DNA of 64,000 nt. Source: Paraburkholderia panacisoli (GTDB lineage: Bacteria; Pseudomonadota; Gammaproteobacteria; Burkholderiales; Burkholderiaceae). Positions 25,741 through 35,509 of the stretch are shown here, piece by piece (position 1 is the stretch's first letter; each line of letters begins with the position of its first letter). The translations under genes and the position numbers were made by a program. The notes under the pieces are model-generated. The model was not told where the DNA came from, did not search any database, and saw only the letters and a program-made list of their open reading frames with translations. The stretch spans positions 1-64,000 of the forward strand of contig NZ_VTUZ01000037.1 of assembly GCF_008369935.1 (NCBI RefSeq). Reading direction: 5' to 3'.

Positions 25741-27237
25741 TCACGATCGGCCGTAATGATCGTCAAACCTGACGATGTCGTCCTCGCCCAAATAAGTGCC
25801 AGACTGCACCTCGATCATCTCGAGCGGCAACTTGCCCGGATTCTCGAGTCGGTGCGTCTGACCAAGAGCGATATAAGTCGATTCGTTCTCGGACAACAGG
25901 AAGCTCTCGTCCCCGCGGGTGACGCGCGCGGTCCCCCGAACTACGATCCAGTGCTCCGACCGATGATGATGCATCTGGAGAGACAACCGCGCCCCCGGAT
26001 TAACCACTATGCGCTTAACGTGAAAGCCCTTCCCTTCATCGATCGAATCGTAGTAGCCCCATGGCCGATACACCTTGCGGTGAAAATTCGCCTCGGTCCC
26101 CTTCTCGTTCTTGATACGTGCCACGATCGCCTTGACGTTCTGCACGGAGGAATGCTTCGCGACGAGGATCGCGTCGGGCGTTTCGACGACGATCAGGTCT
26201 TCCGTACCCACGCACGCGATCAGGCGCCCTTCCGAATACGCGAGCGTATTCAACGCGCCGTCGAGCATGACGCGACCGCGCGTCACATTTCCGGCGGCGT
26301 CTTTCGGCAGCACGTCCCAGACGGCGTCCCATGCGCCGACATCCGACCAGCCAGCGTCTAGCGGCACTACGGCCACCTGATAGCCCGAACCCGGATCGGT
26401 GATGCGCTCCATCACGGCAAAGTCGATGGACTGGGACGGGCACGAGACGAACAACGCGGCATCGACACGCAGGAAATCGACATCGCGCGACTTCGCGTTG
26501 TACGCGTCGACGCACGCGGCGTGAATCAACGGCTCGAACTGCGCAATCGCGCGCAGCCAGACCGACGCTTGCAGCACGAACAGGCCACTGTTCCAGAGAT
26601 ACTCGCCCGAGTCGAGGTACCTCTGTGCCAGTTCGCGAGACGGTTTTTCAACGAATCGGTCGAGGCGATGTGTGTTGCGCTCGCCGAGCTCCTCGCCGAC
26701 GCGCAGGTAACCGTAGCCCGTTTCCGCACGGGACGGCACGATGCCGAGTGTGACGATGTTCCCGTCCCCCGCGCACCGGACAGCATCCGCGACGCGGGCA
26801 CGAAAGACGGCCTCGTCCGTCACCGCATGGTCGGACGGCATGACGACCATGATGGCGTCATGCCCGCCCTCGACCAGCGAAAGCGCGGCGAGTGTCAGTG
26901 CAGGCGCCGTGTTTCGCCCAGCCGGCTCGAGGATGATCCGGGCGCGAACGCCGCTCTGCCGCAATTGCTCAGCCACGTTGAAGCGATGTTCTTCCCCGCA
27001 AACGACGATGGTGTGCGGCGAAACCGGATGGTGCGACGCCAGGCCATCGAGACGCCGAGCCGTCGATTGCAGCAGCGAATCGTCGCCGAGCAGGCCGATT
27101 AGCTGCTTCGGATACTGCTCGCGCGACAGGGGCCAAAGGCGCGTTCCCGCGCCTCCCGCGAGAATGACGGCCTGAACGGGGAGATGGTCGGCGCCAGCCC
27201 TTGCGGTGCCAGCGTCCGTGGAAGACGGATTGCTCAT
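25741..27237 (-). CDS. manC: mannose-1-phosphate guanylyltransferase / mannose-6-phosphate isomerase
   Basis: A 498-residue bifunctional type II PMI-GMP enzyme (ManC/AlgA/WbpW class) that makes GDP-mannose from mannose-1-phosphate and can supply mannose-6-phosphate. The nucleotidyltransferase signature ILAGGAGTRLWPLSREQYPK lies near residue 25. FVEKPSRELAQRYLDSGEYL and WNSGLFV are the mid-domain motifs, and DVGAWDAVWDVLPKD follows. The C-terminal cupin has LSLQMHHHRSEHWIVVRGTA with metal-binding histidines. Length is normal. GDP-mannose is the precursor of GDP-D-rhamnose, matching rmd at 41942. It is the last gene of the run that starts at rfbB. Confidence 0.95.
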   Translation of the reverse strand: MSNPSSTDAGTARAGADHLPVQAVILAGGAGTRLWPLSREQYPKQLIGLLGDDSLLQSTARRLDGLASHHPVSPHTIVVCGEEHRFNVAEQLRQSGVRARIILEPAGRNTAPALTLAALSLVEGGHDAIMVVMPSDHAVTDEAVFRARVADAVRCAGDGNIVTLGIVPSRAETGYGYLRVGEELGERNTHRLDRFVEKPSRELAQRYLDSGEYLWNSGLFVLQASVWLRAIAQFEPLIHAACVDAYNAKSRDVDFLRVDAALFVSCPSQSIDFAVMERITDPGSGYQVAVVPLDAGWSDVGAWDAVWDVLPKDAAGNVTRGRVMLDGALNTLAYSEGRLIACVGTEDLIVVETPDAILVAKHSSVQNVKAIVARIKNEKGTEANFHRKVYRPWGYYDSIDEGKGFHVKRIVVNPGARLSLQMHHHRSEHWIVVRGTARVTRGDESFLLSENESTYIALGQTHRLENPGKLPLEMIEVQSGTYLGEDDIVRFDDHYGRS

Positions 27238-27289
27238 GCTGTTACTCTGAATGGATGCACGACGACGAACGACGCGGGCCGCACGATCG

Positions 27290-28243
27290 TCAGGCCGGTG
27301 AAACGATTCGGCGAAACGCCTCGTTGAGCTTCGGGCCCGTGGCGTAATCGTAGAACGCGGTGCGCGTCGCGAATGCAGGGCGAACCGCCTGGAAAAAACA
27401 CAGCATGTCGCTCACGTTCTTGTTGCGCAACACTTCGGTGAATGCCTCCAGGTCGAGTTCGCCGAACGCGGGCGACAACAGGCGAGGACCGGACTGATGC
27501 AGGGCCTCGGCGATCACGGCGGCAATCTCGACACGTACGCGCGACAGATCTTCCTTGATCGTATTGCCCTGATGCACGCGATAAACGATGTGCTCCTCGT
27601 CGAGATCGAGGATCACCGAGCCGAACTCGAAGGCAAACATCAGGAAGTCGAGGTCATGACAGTATCGAAGCGGCTGAAAACCGCCCGATAAATCCCACAG
27701 CCGACGCGAAAATACCATGTTCGACGTAGTCGCGACGTAGTTCTCGTTCACGAGCGATAGTTGCGGAAGGCCATATTTTTCGAGGAACTTGCGCGAGCGT
27801 GCGAGCCAGTCGATTGCGACGCCGCCGCGCTGCCGGGCGCCATCGTCGTCCATAATGCCGACGCCGCCGACGATCAGGTCGGCTGTGCCGCGCTGGGCGA
27901 TCAATTCGCGGCAGCGCTCCAGCTTCTTCGGTGCGAACAGGTCGTCCGAGTTGAGCACCGCGATGTATTGCGAACGGCTGATGCCGATGGCGCGATTGAT
28001 GGTGTTGTGTGCGCCCGCGTTTTCCTGCCTGAATAGACGCGCGCGTGGCGTGCGCTCCAGCAGGCGCTCGGCGGTACCGAAGCCGTTATCGGTCGAACCG
28101 TCGTCGATCAGGATGATCTCGTCTGCCGCGGAGGTCTGTTCGAGAACGCTTTCGAGCGTCGACTTGATGTACCGGCCATGATTGTAGAGCGGCACTACAA
28201 CTGAAATCGAAGGCCCTGCATCCTTTTTGAGGAACTTGAACAT
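27290..28243 (-). CDS. glycosyltransferase family 2
   Basis: A 317-residue GT-A fold glycosyltransferase. The N-terminus has SISVVVPLYNHGRYIKSTL and ILIDDGSTD, followed by QYIAVLNSDDLFAPKKL, which supplies the metal-binding acidic pair. The C-terminal part is helical and variable, as usual. Start ATG 28243 gives MFKFLKKDAGPSIS. It lies 45 bp after the acetyltransferase gene and 52 bp before manC, so it is probably co-transcribed. The sugar and linkage are unknown. Confidence 0.88.
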   Translation of the reverse strand: MFKFLKKDAGPSISVVVPLYNHGRYIKSTLESVLEQTSAADEIILIDDGSTDNGFGTAERLLERTPRARLFRQENAGAHNTINRAIGISRSQYIAVLNSDDLFAPKKLERCRELIAQRGTADLIVGGVGIMDDDGARQRGGVAIDWLARSRKFLEKYGLPQLSLVNENYVATTSNMVFSRRLWDLSGGFQPLRYCHDLDFLMFAFEFGSVILDLDEEHIVYRVHQGNTIKEDLSRVRVEIAAVIAEALHQSGPRLLSPAFGELDLEAFTEVLRNKNVSDMLCFFQAVRPAFATRTAFYDYATGPKLNEAFRRIVSPA

Positions 28244-28288
28244 GGAGGTCTCGGATCGAGCCGCACCGGGCCCGGCGTCACTGAAAAA

Positions 28289-28903
28289 TTATTGGATGTC
28301 GGTATCGAAGAACGGGAAATATCTCGAGCGGTAGCGCAAATCGCGCGTGCGGTCCCTGATGTAACGCGCGGGATTTCCGCCCACGATCGTATAAGGCGCT
28401 ACGTCGCGCGTGACGACCGCGCCCGCGCCCACGACCGCACCTTCGCCGATCGTCACGCCCGGGCAGATGATGGCGCGCGCGCCGATCCACGCGTGATCGC
28501 CGATCACCACGGGCTTGCACAGGCAGACGAAATCCGGATTCTGCGGATCGTGCGTCAAGGTCTGGATTAGCGTGTAGTGCGAGACGTTCACGTTGTTGCC
28601 GATCTTGAGCGGCACGCGTCCGTCGAGATAGGTGTAGCGGTTGATCACGGTGTTCGAGCCGATCTCGATGTGATAGCCGGTCACGAAGCAACCCATCGCG
28701 ATGCTTGAATCCACACCCATGCGCACCATGCAAAAACGCCGCAGGAACCAGTGCCGGATGCCGTACGGCATGTAGTTCATGAAAAGATGGTTGCCGAGGT
28801 AGAAGCACACGGCGGGTTTGTAGCGCCAGCGAAAAAAGCGCCATACGCGACGCAGGTGTTCCACGACTCTTCCCACAAGCGACCGGTTAGCGACGTTGCT
28901 CAC
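28289..28903 (-). CDS. hexapeptide-repeat acyltransferase (WcaF/sugar O-acetyltransferase type)
   Basis: A 204-residue left-handed beta-helix acyltransferase, probably adding acetyl groups to the O-antigen. Hexapeptide repeats are seen in IEIGSNTVINRYTYLDGRVP, IGNNVNVSHYT and VVIGDHAWIGARAIICPGVT, ending with the usual VGGNPARYIRDR. The start is GTG 28903: it is preceded by GAGGAGG and yields MSNVANRSLVGRV. It overlaps the end of the upstream glycosyltransferase gene by 17 bp, indicating translational coupling. Longer upstream frames lack similarity. Acetyl donor and position are inference. Confidence 0.87.
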   Translation of the reverse strand: MSNVANRSLVGRVVEHLRRVWRFFRWRYKPAVCFYLGNHLFMNYMPYGIRHWFLRRFCMVRMGVDSSIAMGCFVTGYHIEIGSNTVINRYTYLDGRVPLKIGNNVNVSHYTLIQTLTHDPQNPDFVCLCKPVVIGDHAWIGARAIICPGVTIGEGAVVGAGAVVTRDVAPYTIVGGNPARYIRDRTRDLRYRSRYFPFFDTDIQ

Positions 28904-30143
28904 GCACGACCTCCTCGATGACCTCTTCGTAACGCCGCACAATGTCATTGAAATCATACGACGAATAAATCTTCGCGCGCCCGCGCTCGCCACGCGCTGC
29001 CCATTCCTCCCTATGATCTGCCAACGTCTCCATCGCTTCGACGAGACGCGACGTGATGGTGTAAGCACGCGGCGCATAGGCCAGTTGATCGAGTGTAACC
29101 GAGTCGAGTTCGGTGGTGTCGCCGTACTCGTTGGGAATCAGGATGCCGATGTCGTCGTTTTCAATGACCTCGGCAGAGGCGCCCGTGTCGGTCAGGACCA
29201 TGGGCTTGCCGTAGAACATCGCCTCGTTCATCGCGATGCTCCAGCCTTCAATGAAGGAAGGCAGCAGGAACGCATCGGCGATGCGGTGCACCTCCGCGAC
29301 GTCGGCGACGTAGCCGGGCATCAGGATGTGCCGCTCCAGACCGTCGCGCTTGATCTGTTGCTTCAGGGCCTCGACGTGCGGCGCAAACACGGGATTGCCC
29401 ACGCACAGGATCTTGATGTCCGAGCGCTTCGCGAGGATGCGCTTCATCGCGTCGACCATCACATAGTGACCCTTGTGCAGGTTATACGACGCGACGTTGG
29501 CGAACACGTAGTCCGTCTCGGCGATGCCAAGGTCTGAGCGGCGCAACGTTCCCGGCTTCTTCTCTCGCGCCTCGTGCTCGCTGATGATGAGCCCGTTCGG
29601 CACGGTAATCACCTTTTCCGCCTCGACGCCGAGCCTCGCGGCCGCATAGCGCGTCGCGTTCTTCGATACCGAGATATAGCGATCCACGTATCGGTCATTG
29701 TCGGCGAAGGCGCGCGCCTGCTCGGCCGAGAAGAACGCATAGACGTTGTGTATGAACGTGATGTTCCTGATGCCGAACTCCGCAAACAGCGGATAGCCGA
29801 CATACGAGAAATGAGACATCGCGAGATGAGGCTCGAGTTTCGACAGCAGCTGGCCATACGCTGCGAGCGTGTCGTGCTCCGGCAGGCCGATGACGCGCAA
29901 CCCCGCCTCGCGCGCCACCGCGCCGAGATGTCCGACCTTGCCCGCTGTGACGATAGTCACGTCGAAGCGGTTGCGATTGAAGGCGATGGCCGAGTCGAGC
30001 ACGACTTTCTCCAGGCCGCCCTTGTCGAACGACGCGAGTTCGATCAGCAATCGGAGCTTGTTGGGATCGATGTCGGGCCGCTCGAAAGTTACGGGTTTTG
30101 TCTTCGGCGCGAACAGGCGCTTCACGAGATTGAGTACCGTCAT
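28887..30143 (-). CDS. glycosyltransferase family 4 (GT-B)
   Basis: A 418-residue GT-B retaining glycosyltransferase. The N-terminal domain has SFDKGGLEKVVLDSAIAFNR (glycine loop). The C-terminal domain shows SYNLHKGHYVMVDAMKRIL, ILMPGYVADVAEVHRIADAF, LLPSFIEGWSIAMNEAMFYG (the E-x7-E motif) and MVLTDTGASAEVI. Length is normal. Start ATG 30143 gives MTVLNLVKRLF. It lies 18 bp after the large fusion at 30162 and overlaps the acyltransferase downstream. The sugar is unknown. Confidence 0.9.
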   Translation of the reverse strand: MTVLNLVKRLFAPKTKPVTFERPDIDPNKLRLLIELASFDKGGLEKVVLDSAIAFNRNRFDVTIVTAGKVGHLGAVAREAGLRVIGLPEHDTLAAYGQLLSKLEPHLAMSHFSYVGYPLFAEFGIRNITFIHNVYAFFSAEQARAFADNDRYVDRYISVSKNATRYAAARLGVEAEKVITVPNGLIISEHEAREKKPGTLRRSDLGIAETDYVFANVASYNLHKGHYVMVDAMKRILAKRSDIKILCVGNPVFAPHVEALKQQIKRDGLERHILMPGYVADVAEVHRIADAFLLPSFIEGWSIAMNEAMFYGKPMVLTDTGASAEVIENDDIGILIPNEYGDTTELDSVTLDQLAYAPRAYTITSRLVEAMETLADHREEWAARGERGRAKIYSSYDFNDIVRRYEEVIEEVVREQRR

Positions 30144-30161
30144 GGCTCGAGATTCAGATTC

Positions 30162-33100
30162 TTATTGAGGAAGGAAGCGCAGCCCGGTTTCGTCGACCGT
30201 CTTGCCCAGCCCGATCGACTCCAGCATGGTCCTAAAGCACTCCGCCACCGTGCGGACTGAGAACTCCGACAGCGCGGCTTGGAAACCAGCATCGGCGAGA
30301 CGCTGCCAGAGTTCGGCGTCCTCGTGCAGGCGCACGATCTCGTCGGCCAGTTGTTGCGGCGTGTCGCCCTCGAGGATGTGTTCGCCCGTGACAAGACCCA
30401 TGCCCTCGCTCGCCACCTTGCTAAGCACGCACGGCACGCCGTGAAGCAGACTGGATACGACTTTACCCTTCACGCCGGCGCCGAAGCGCAAGGGCGCAAC
30501 CGACAGGCGCACGTGATCCAGGATGGACGACAGATCCTCCACGAATCCCACGATGCGCACGCCGTCTTGCGGCGCGTCGAGCGCCGCGATATCGGGCGTC
30601 ACGTTGCTGCCGACCACTTGCAGTTCGATATCCGGTAAGCGGCGGCGCACGAGCGGCCAGATTTCGCCGACGAGATACTTCACCGCGTCGATGTTCGGCT
30701 GGTGCGCGAAACCGCCGATAAACACAACGCCACGTCGCGCTTCAAAGCTCGTCGGAGCGCGCGTCGGAATACGCGGAATAGGGATGCGGTGGACATTGGC
30801 CGCCGGCATGAGCCGCTTCACGATATCCCGCTCGACGTGACTCACGACGGTCGTCGCGTCCGCCACGCCGATCGCATGCAATTCCGCGCGGCGCACTTCG
30901 AGCGCATGACTCAGTGCGGACGCCGAACGCTCGACGATCGCCGCCCGCTCTTCACGCAGGTAATGCAGATCGACGGTGCTGAACACGAGTTTGGCGCGTG
31001 GCGCGGTGCGGCGCACAGTATCGACCAGATGACTCGCGACGCTGATCCGTTGCAGCATCACGAGATTAGCCGTCACTGCTTCGCGCGTGGTGATCTCCTG
31101 CAGCGAAATCATGCCGTTAGCGATCAGCACACGGAATCCCCAGCCACGCAGCAAGTCCGCATAGGGCTGTGGCTCGACTTGCTCGAACGCCGCGATGAAG
31201 CACACCTCGTAGCCGAACGCCTGGAAGATACGCATGTACCAGAACAGGTCGGCCGATCCCGAATCCTGATCGGGCTTCGGAACGAATGCATCGACGATCA
31301 CGATCTTCGGTCTCGTCGCCAGCGGCAGCACGTCCGTGGTGCCCGCGTAATTGGCGAACACGGTTTCGAAACGGTCGCGCAACTGCCAACCTTGATACGC
31401 GTTGTCCCACGCGTCGCGACTCGGTGCGGGAATGCGTGCGGCGTCGCTGACGAACGAGAACCGCGCGAAGGGCTGACAGTAGGTATGAATGGCTTCGCTT
31501 GCCAGCAACAGCGCAAGCGAAGCGATGCCCGCCTCGAACGGCGCGCCTGCAATCAATTGCGGGGACAACTGCCGCCACAGGCTCGCGCGGACCATCAATA
31601 TGCCCGGCGATGCCGCCGATACTCGCGCGACGGAGGCCACACGCGAATCGTCGGCAGCGCTACCGCTCGCGTTGGCAACCAGGCGCCCGTCCGATGAGAC
31701 GCCCGATCCCGCGGCGATGACATCGCCTTTCTCATCGAGAAGCAGCCCAGTGACTGCGCCCGCGTCAGGGAATCGATCGAACAGTTCCAGCATCGCGTCG
31801 AGCCAGCCCGGATGTGCGGCGAGCCGGTCCGACATGAGAACCAGATACTCGCCTTCCACTTCGCCGATACGGTCGCGAACGCCGGTGATGTGCATCGTCG
31901 CGTCCGGAGCGTGACGCACCTGCACGCCTCTTTGCGCCGCGACCGGCGACTCCGCGTCCGAAATCACAATCACTTCCGTATCGGCGCTCTTGAGTGTCGC
32001 GCTGAGCATGCGCAGGCTCGCGTCGAGCGTCGTCGCCTCGCGCGAAGCGATCATTGCGATGGTTACCCGCGTACGAAGAGGCTTTTCGAAAGGCACGAAC
32101 GGGACATCGCGCCAATTCGCGGGAAGCGCCATCGCGATACGCGCCGAGCGGTTAGCCGCGGCCGGTTGTCGCGGCGCGCGACCGAGCAGCACGCTGGCAC
32201 GTGCCTTCGCCGGACGCAGCAAGCGCGTGCTGATGAGACGCACCGGTCTCGTCACGCGCCACGAGAAGGACGCGCGAAGGGATTCGATCTCGGCGTGCAA
32301 GGCGCGGTTCTGCGTGCGCAGCGCGTGAACCGTGTCAGCTTCGAGCGGATCGTCGAGATCCGGCCCTGCTCCCGTCGCCTCGGTCGCTGGCGAGCTCATC
32401 GTCTTCAGCCTGGCGGAAAACGTCTCCATCTGTTGCGTCAAGGTTTCGACGAGATGCCTGGGCGTCTGCGCATCGGCCAGCGTCGCCAGCGCCTGTTGCT
32501 GACAAGCGAGCTCCGCGTCCCGCTGCCGTTGCTCCGCCGCTACGCGTTCGAGTTCCTGGTTGCGCTCGACGATCACTGCGTTCAAACGGACCGTTTCACT
32601 TGTCAACTGGCCGATATCCGCATCGCGCTTCACAACGGCTTCGGTCAATCGTACGGTTTCCGCGGTCAGGCGGCCGATCTCGTCCGCGCGCTGCATTGTT
32701 TCGAAGGTCAGCCGGGCGATATCACCGGCTTGCTGTCCGACCTGCTCGTTGCGCACCCGGTCGTACTCCTGGAACGAGTGGGAACAATCGAGAATGGTTC
32801 CTTCGATGGCCGGAAGTTCGCCGTTCGTGGCAAGCGCAACGAAATAGACAGCGCCGGGAATTGTGCTGGTGCGCTCATAAGTGCCGGCATCGACTTCCGT
32901 CCACAACGACACGTCGCGCGCAGCACCGTGTTCTTCATGGAAAATGATCGACCCGGCGCTGGCCTTTTGCACATAGAGATTGATGTTCGTAAACCCAACG
33001 CCCAGAAATTGCACGAACTCGGCGCGATCGAGTTCACGGACATGATATTCGTTTGGCATCGCACCGGGGGGCGAATAGACAGGCCGGTTCGGGGTGGAAA

Positions 33101-33539
33101 CGATCAATAGTCCGTTCGGACGTAACACGCGACACACCTCGCGCATGAATTGCTCATGCTCGCGAAAATGCTCCAGCGTTTCAAATGACGTGACGACGTC
33201 GACCGACGCGTCAGGCAGCGGTATCAGCGTAGCGCTGCCTTGCTCGAAGCGAAGATTGTCCCGGACATAGCGATTACGGGCTGCGCCGACTGCTTCGGCA
33301 TCGACATCCACACCCACCACCGTGCGCGCCACCTGAGCAAGCACGTCAGCGCCGTATCCTTCGCCAGACGCGATATCGAGAATGTCCTTTCCCTCGCATA
33401 TCGGCGCAGCGAACAGATAGCGGTGATAGTGCTCGTACTGGATAGCGCCGGAAACGGCCGGAATATACCGTTCGCCCGTAAATTGCTGCACGCCGCTGGA
33501 TTGACGCCCGAAGCGCAGGCGCCTGATTTGACTCGTCAT
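30162..33539 (-). CDS. large fusion: methyltransferase, coiled coil, GT2-like and GT4 domains
   Basis: A 1125-residue protein. Residues about 20-235 are a type 11 methyltransferase (DILDIASGEGYGADVLAQVA, TSFETLEHFREHEQF, RVLRPNGLLIVSTPN). About 250-390 is a coiled coil with recurring IGRLTAETVRL-like heptads. About 490-710 is GT2-like (VTIAMIASREATTLDASLRM, GEYLVLMSDRLAAHPGWLD). About 750-1120 is GT-B/GT4 (VFIGGFAHQPNIDAVKYLVG, VAPLRFGAGVKGKVVSSLLH). Start ATG 33539 gives MTSQIRRLRFG; 44 upstream codons in frame are not typical. It may both extend and methylate the glycan, and the coiled coil recalls WbdD-like chain-length regulators; that role is inference. Confidence 0.87.
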   Translation of the reverse strand: MTSQIRRLRFGRQSSGVQQFTGERYIPAVSGAIQYEHYHRYLFAAPICEGKDILDIASGEGYGADVLAQVARTVVGVDVDAEAVGAARNRYVRDNLRFEQGSATLIPLPDASVDVVTSFETLEHFREHEQFMREVCRVLRPNGLLIVSTPNRPVYSPPGAMPNEYHVRELDRAEFVQFLGVGFTNINLYVQKASAGSIIFHEEHGAARDVSLWTEVDAGTYERTSTIPGAVYFVALATNGELPAIEGTILDCSHSFQEYDRVRNEQVGQQAGDIARLTFETMQRADEIGRLTAETVRLTEAVVKRDADIGQLTSETVRLNAVIVERNQELERVAAEQRQRDAELACQQQALATLADAQTPRHLVETLTQQMETFSARLKTMSSPATEATGAGPDLDDPLEADTVHALRTQNRALHAEIESLRASFSWRVTRPVRLISTRLLRPAKARASVLLGRAPRQPAAANRSARIAMALPANWRDVPFVPFEKPLRTRVTIAMIASREATTLDASLRMLSATLKSADTEVIVISDAESPVAAQRGVQVRHAPDATMHITGVRDRIGEVEGEYLVLMSDRLAAHPGWLDAMLELFDRFPDAGAVTGLLLDEKGDVIAAGSGVSSDGRLVANASGSAADDSRVASVARVSAASPGILMVRASLWRQLSPQLIAGAPFEAGIASLALLLASEAIHTYCQPFARFSFVSDAARIPAPSRDAWDNAYQGWQLRDRFETVFANYAGTTDVLPLATRPKIVIVDAFVPKPDQDSGSADLFWYMRIFQAFGYEVCFIAAFEQVEPQPYADLLRGWGFRVLIANGMISLQEITTREAVTANLVMLQRISVASHLVDTVRRTAPRAKLVFSTVDLHYLREERAAIVERSASALSHALEVRRAELHAIGVADATTVVSHVERDIVKRLMPAANVHRIPIPRIPTRAPTSFEARRGVVFIGGFAHQPNIDAVKYLVGEIWPLVRRRLPDIELQVVGSNVTPDIAALDAPQDGVRIVGFVEDLSSILDHVRLSVAPLRFGAGVKGKVVSSLLHGVPCVLSKVASEGMGLVTGEHILEGDTPQQLADEIVRLHEDAELWQRLADAGFQAALSEFSVRTVAECFRTMLESIGLGKTVDETGLRFLPQ

Positions 33540-33615
33540 AACGAATGCCTTGACTGCGGCGGGTACCGCCAACGATGGAAAGTACCGGCTATTGCCCGAC
33601 AGGTGGACGTACGCA

Positions 33616-35505
33616 CTAGGCGAACTGTTCGACCCGTGGTGGGAAAGCCAATGAAAACACTGGGCGGCCACTTACCGCCAGATTCGGATTGTAAAAGGGG
33701 TCTTTGCCAACCTCTGAACCCCACCGCTCTCGCATCCATCCGATCTCTCGTCCGAATCGCGTTGCGTTCAACGAAGTTGTGTCGCTGCCCCGCGACGCCG
33801 ACTCATGATGATAAAGCTCGGCAAACGGCACATATACGTTCTGATATCCAGCCGCACCGAGTTTCAGGCAGAAGTCGACGTCATTGAATGCCACAGGCAG
33901 GTGTTCAGCGTCGAGTCCGCCTACGTCTTCGTACAATGCCTTCTTAACGACCAAACATGCAGCCGACACGGCCGACATCTGCTGTGCGAGTACCGCGCGG
34001 CCGAAGTAACCGCGTGCTCCGCGCGGGGCCATATGATGCATGTGCCCTGCCAGATCTCCGATACCCAACAGCACTCCTCCATGCTGCAACCGGTCGTTTG
34101 GATACCAAAGCGCAGCGCCCACCGCGCCACTCAGGGGCAACGCCGCGTAGCCGACTAGCACGTCGAGCCAATCTGACGATATCACTTCGATGTCGTTGTT
34201 GAGCAGACACAGCATCGATCCATGCGCACGGGCAGCCGCCTCATTGTTCAACGCCGCATAGTTGAACGGCGCATCGATACGCAGCACTGTCACGTTGGGT
34301 TGCAGTTCGTATCGCGCCAGCAATTCGACAGCGCGAGTGTCGCGTGACCCGTTGTCCACGATCAGGATTTCATAGTTCGGGTAGAGCGTGCGCGCCTTCA
34401 CGCTTTCGATGCAGCGCTCCAGCAGGTCGGGCTTGTCGCGCGTTGGAATGATGATCGATACCATCGGCACCGGCTCAGGAACGGCAAATGTCACGCGCAA
34501 CATTGTCGAGTCGACGGACAATGGCTCGACCGACGCGTCGAGACCGCGCCGCGACAGATGCTCCCGAACCGCGCGCAACGACGCATCTCGCGCGTAAGGC
34601 TTGGCGGCCACATCCCGCGCTGTGCTCTCGGCCGTCACGCGCCAATGATAGAGAATATGAGGAACGTGAACCACGGCCGCATCCCCGGCAAGCTCGACGC
34701 AGCGCAGCACCAGATCATGATCCTGGCTTCCCTCGAGACCGGGCCGAAACCCTCCTGCCCGCCTCACCAGGTTCGTCTCGAACACACCAAGGTGCGAGAA
34801 CATGTTCTGCCCGAGGATCAGCGCGGGGTTCCAGTCGGACTTGAAGTAAGGCTGCACGCGCCGGCCATCGGGGGAAAGCTTGTCCTCGTCGCTATATAGC
34901 ATGAGGCCGGACGGAAAGCGGTCCAAGTACACCGCGGCCATGCAGAGGGCATGCTCAGACAACAAATCGTCGTGATCCAGGAGCGCGATGAACTCGCCGG
35001 CCGCCAGGCCGAGCGCGTCGTTGCTGGCGGCGCAGATGTGGCCGTTCGTCGGTCGGCGCAATGCCTTGATGCGCGTATCGCGCCCCGCGTATTCCTGCAG
35101 GACTGCGGAGACGTGGGGCGCGGTTGACGCATCGTCGACAATGCACAGTTCCCAATACGGATAGATCTGCGCGCGCACCGAATCGATCATGTCACGAAGA
35201 TATGGCTCCGGTGTGTTGTACACCGGCACTATCACGGAGATCAAAGGGCGTTTGCGCAGCGCACCGATCATGGCCGCGAGCGCCCCGCGCTTTGCGTCGT
35301 CGATCGTATCGTACTGCTCGATCCACGTTTGGTATTCGACCACACTGTCGCGCGTCACCCGGCTGAGCAGTCCCGCCATGCCCTCGCGGCGCAGCACGGT
35401 CAGACCCGCGCGAATCGCTGTAACCACGCCACCGCGGAGTTGTACAGCTTGATGGAGTGCGCGCAGTGATCGCTGCGACAGGCGCATCAGCGAAGCGACC
35501 CGCAT
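33616..35505 (-). CDS. tandem glycosyltransferase family 2 protein
   Basis: A 629-residue protein with two GT2 domains, as is common for rhamnan-type O-antigen enzymes. The first has LISVIVPVYNTPEPYLRDMI, CIVDDASTA and FIALLDHDDLLSEHAL. The second, from about residue 350, has MVSIIIPTRDKPDLLERCIE, ILIVDNGSRDTRA and MLCLLNNDIEVIS, then VAFNDVDFCLKLGAAGY. Both retain the acidic metal motif, so it may add two sugars. ATG 35505 gives MRVASLMRLSQRSL and starts only 4 bp after the wzt stop. The longer frame upstream overlaps wzt and is rejected. Confidence 0.9.
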   Translation of the reverse strand: MRVASLMRLSQRSLRALHQAVQLRGGVVTAIRAGLTVLRREGMAGLLSRVTRDSVVEYQTWIEQYDTIDDAKRGALAAMIGALRKRPLISVIVPVYNTPEPYLRDMIDSVRAQIYPYWELCIVDDASTAPHVSAVLQEYAGRDTRIKALRRPTNGHICAASNDALGLAAGEFIALLDHDDLLSEHALCMAAVYLDRFPSGLMLYSDEDKLSPDGRRVQPYFKSDWNPALILGQNMFSHLGVFETNLVRRAGGFRPGLEGSQDHDLVLRCVELAGDAAVVHVPHILYHWRVTAESTARDVAAKPYARDASLRAVREHLSRRGLDASVEPLSVDSTMLRVTFAVPEPVPMVSIIIPTRDKPDLLERCIESVKARTLYPNYEILIVDNGSRDTRAVELLARYELQPNVTVLRIDAPFNYAALNNEAAARAHGSMLCLLNNDIEVISSDWLDVLVGYAALPLSGAVGAALWYPNDRLQHGGVLLGIGDLAGHMHHMAPRGARGYFGRAVLAQQMSAVSAACLVVKKALYEDVGGLDAEHLPVAFNDVDFCLKLGAAGYQNVYVPFAELYHHESASRGSDTTSLNATRFGREIGWMRERWGSEVGKDPFYNPNLAVSGRPVFSLAFPPRVEQFA

Positions 35506-35509
35506 GCCG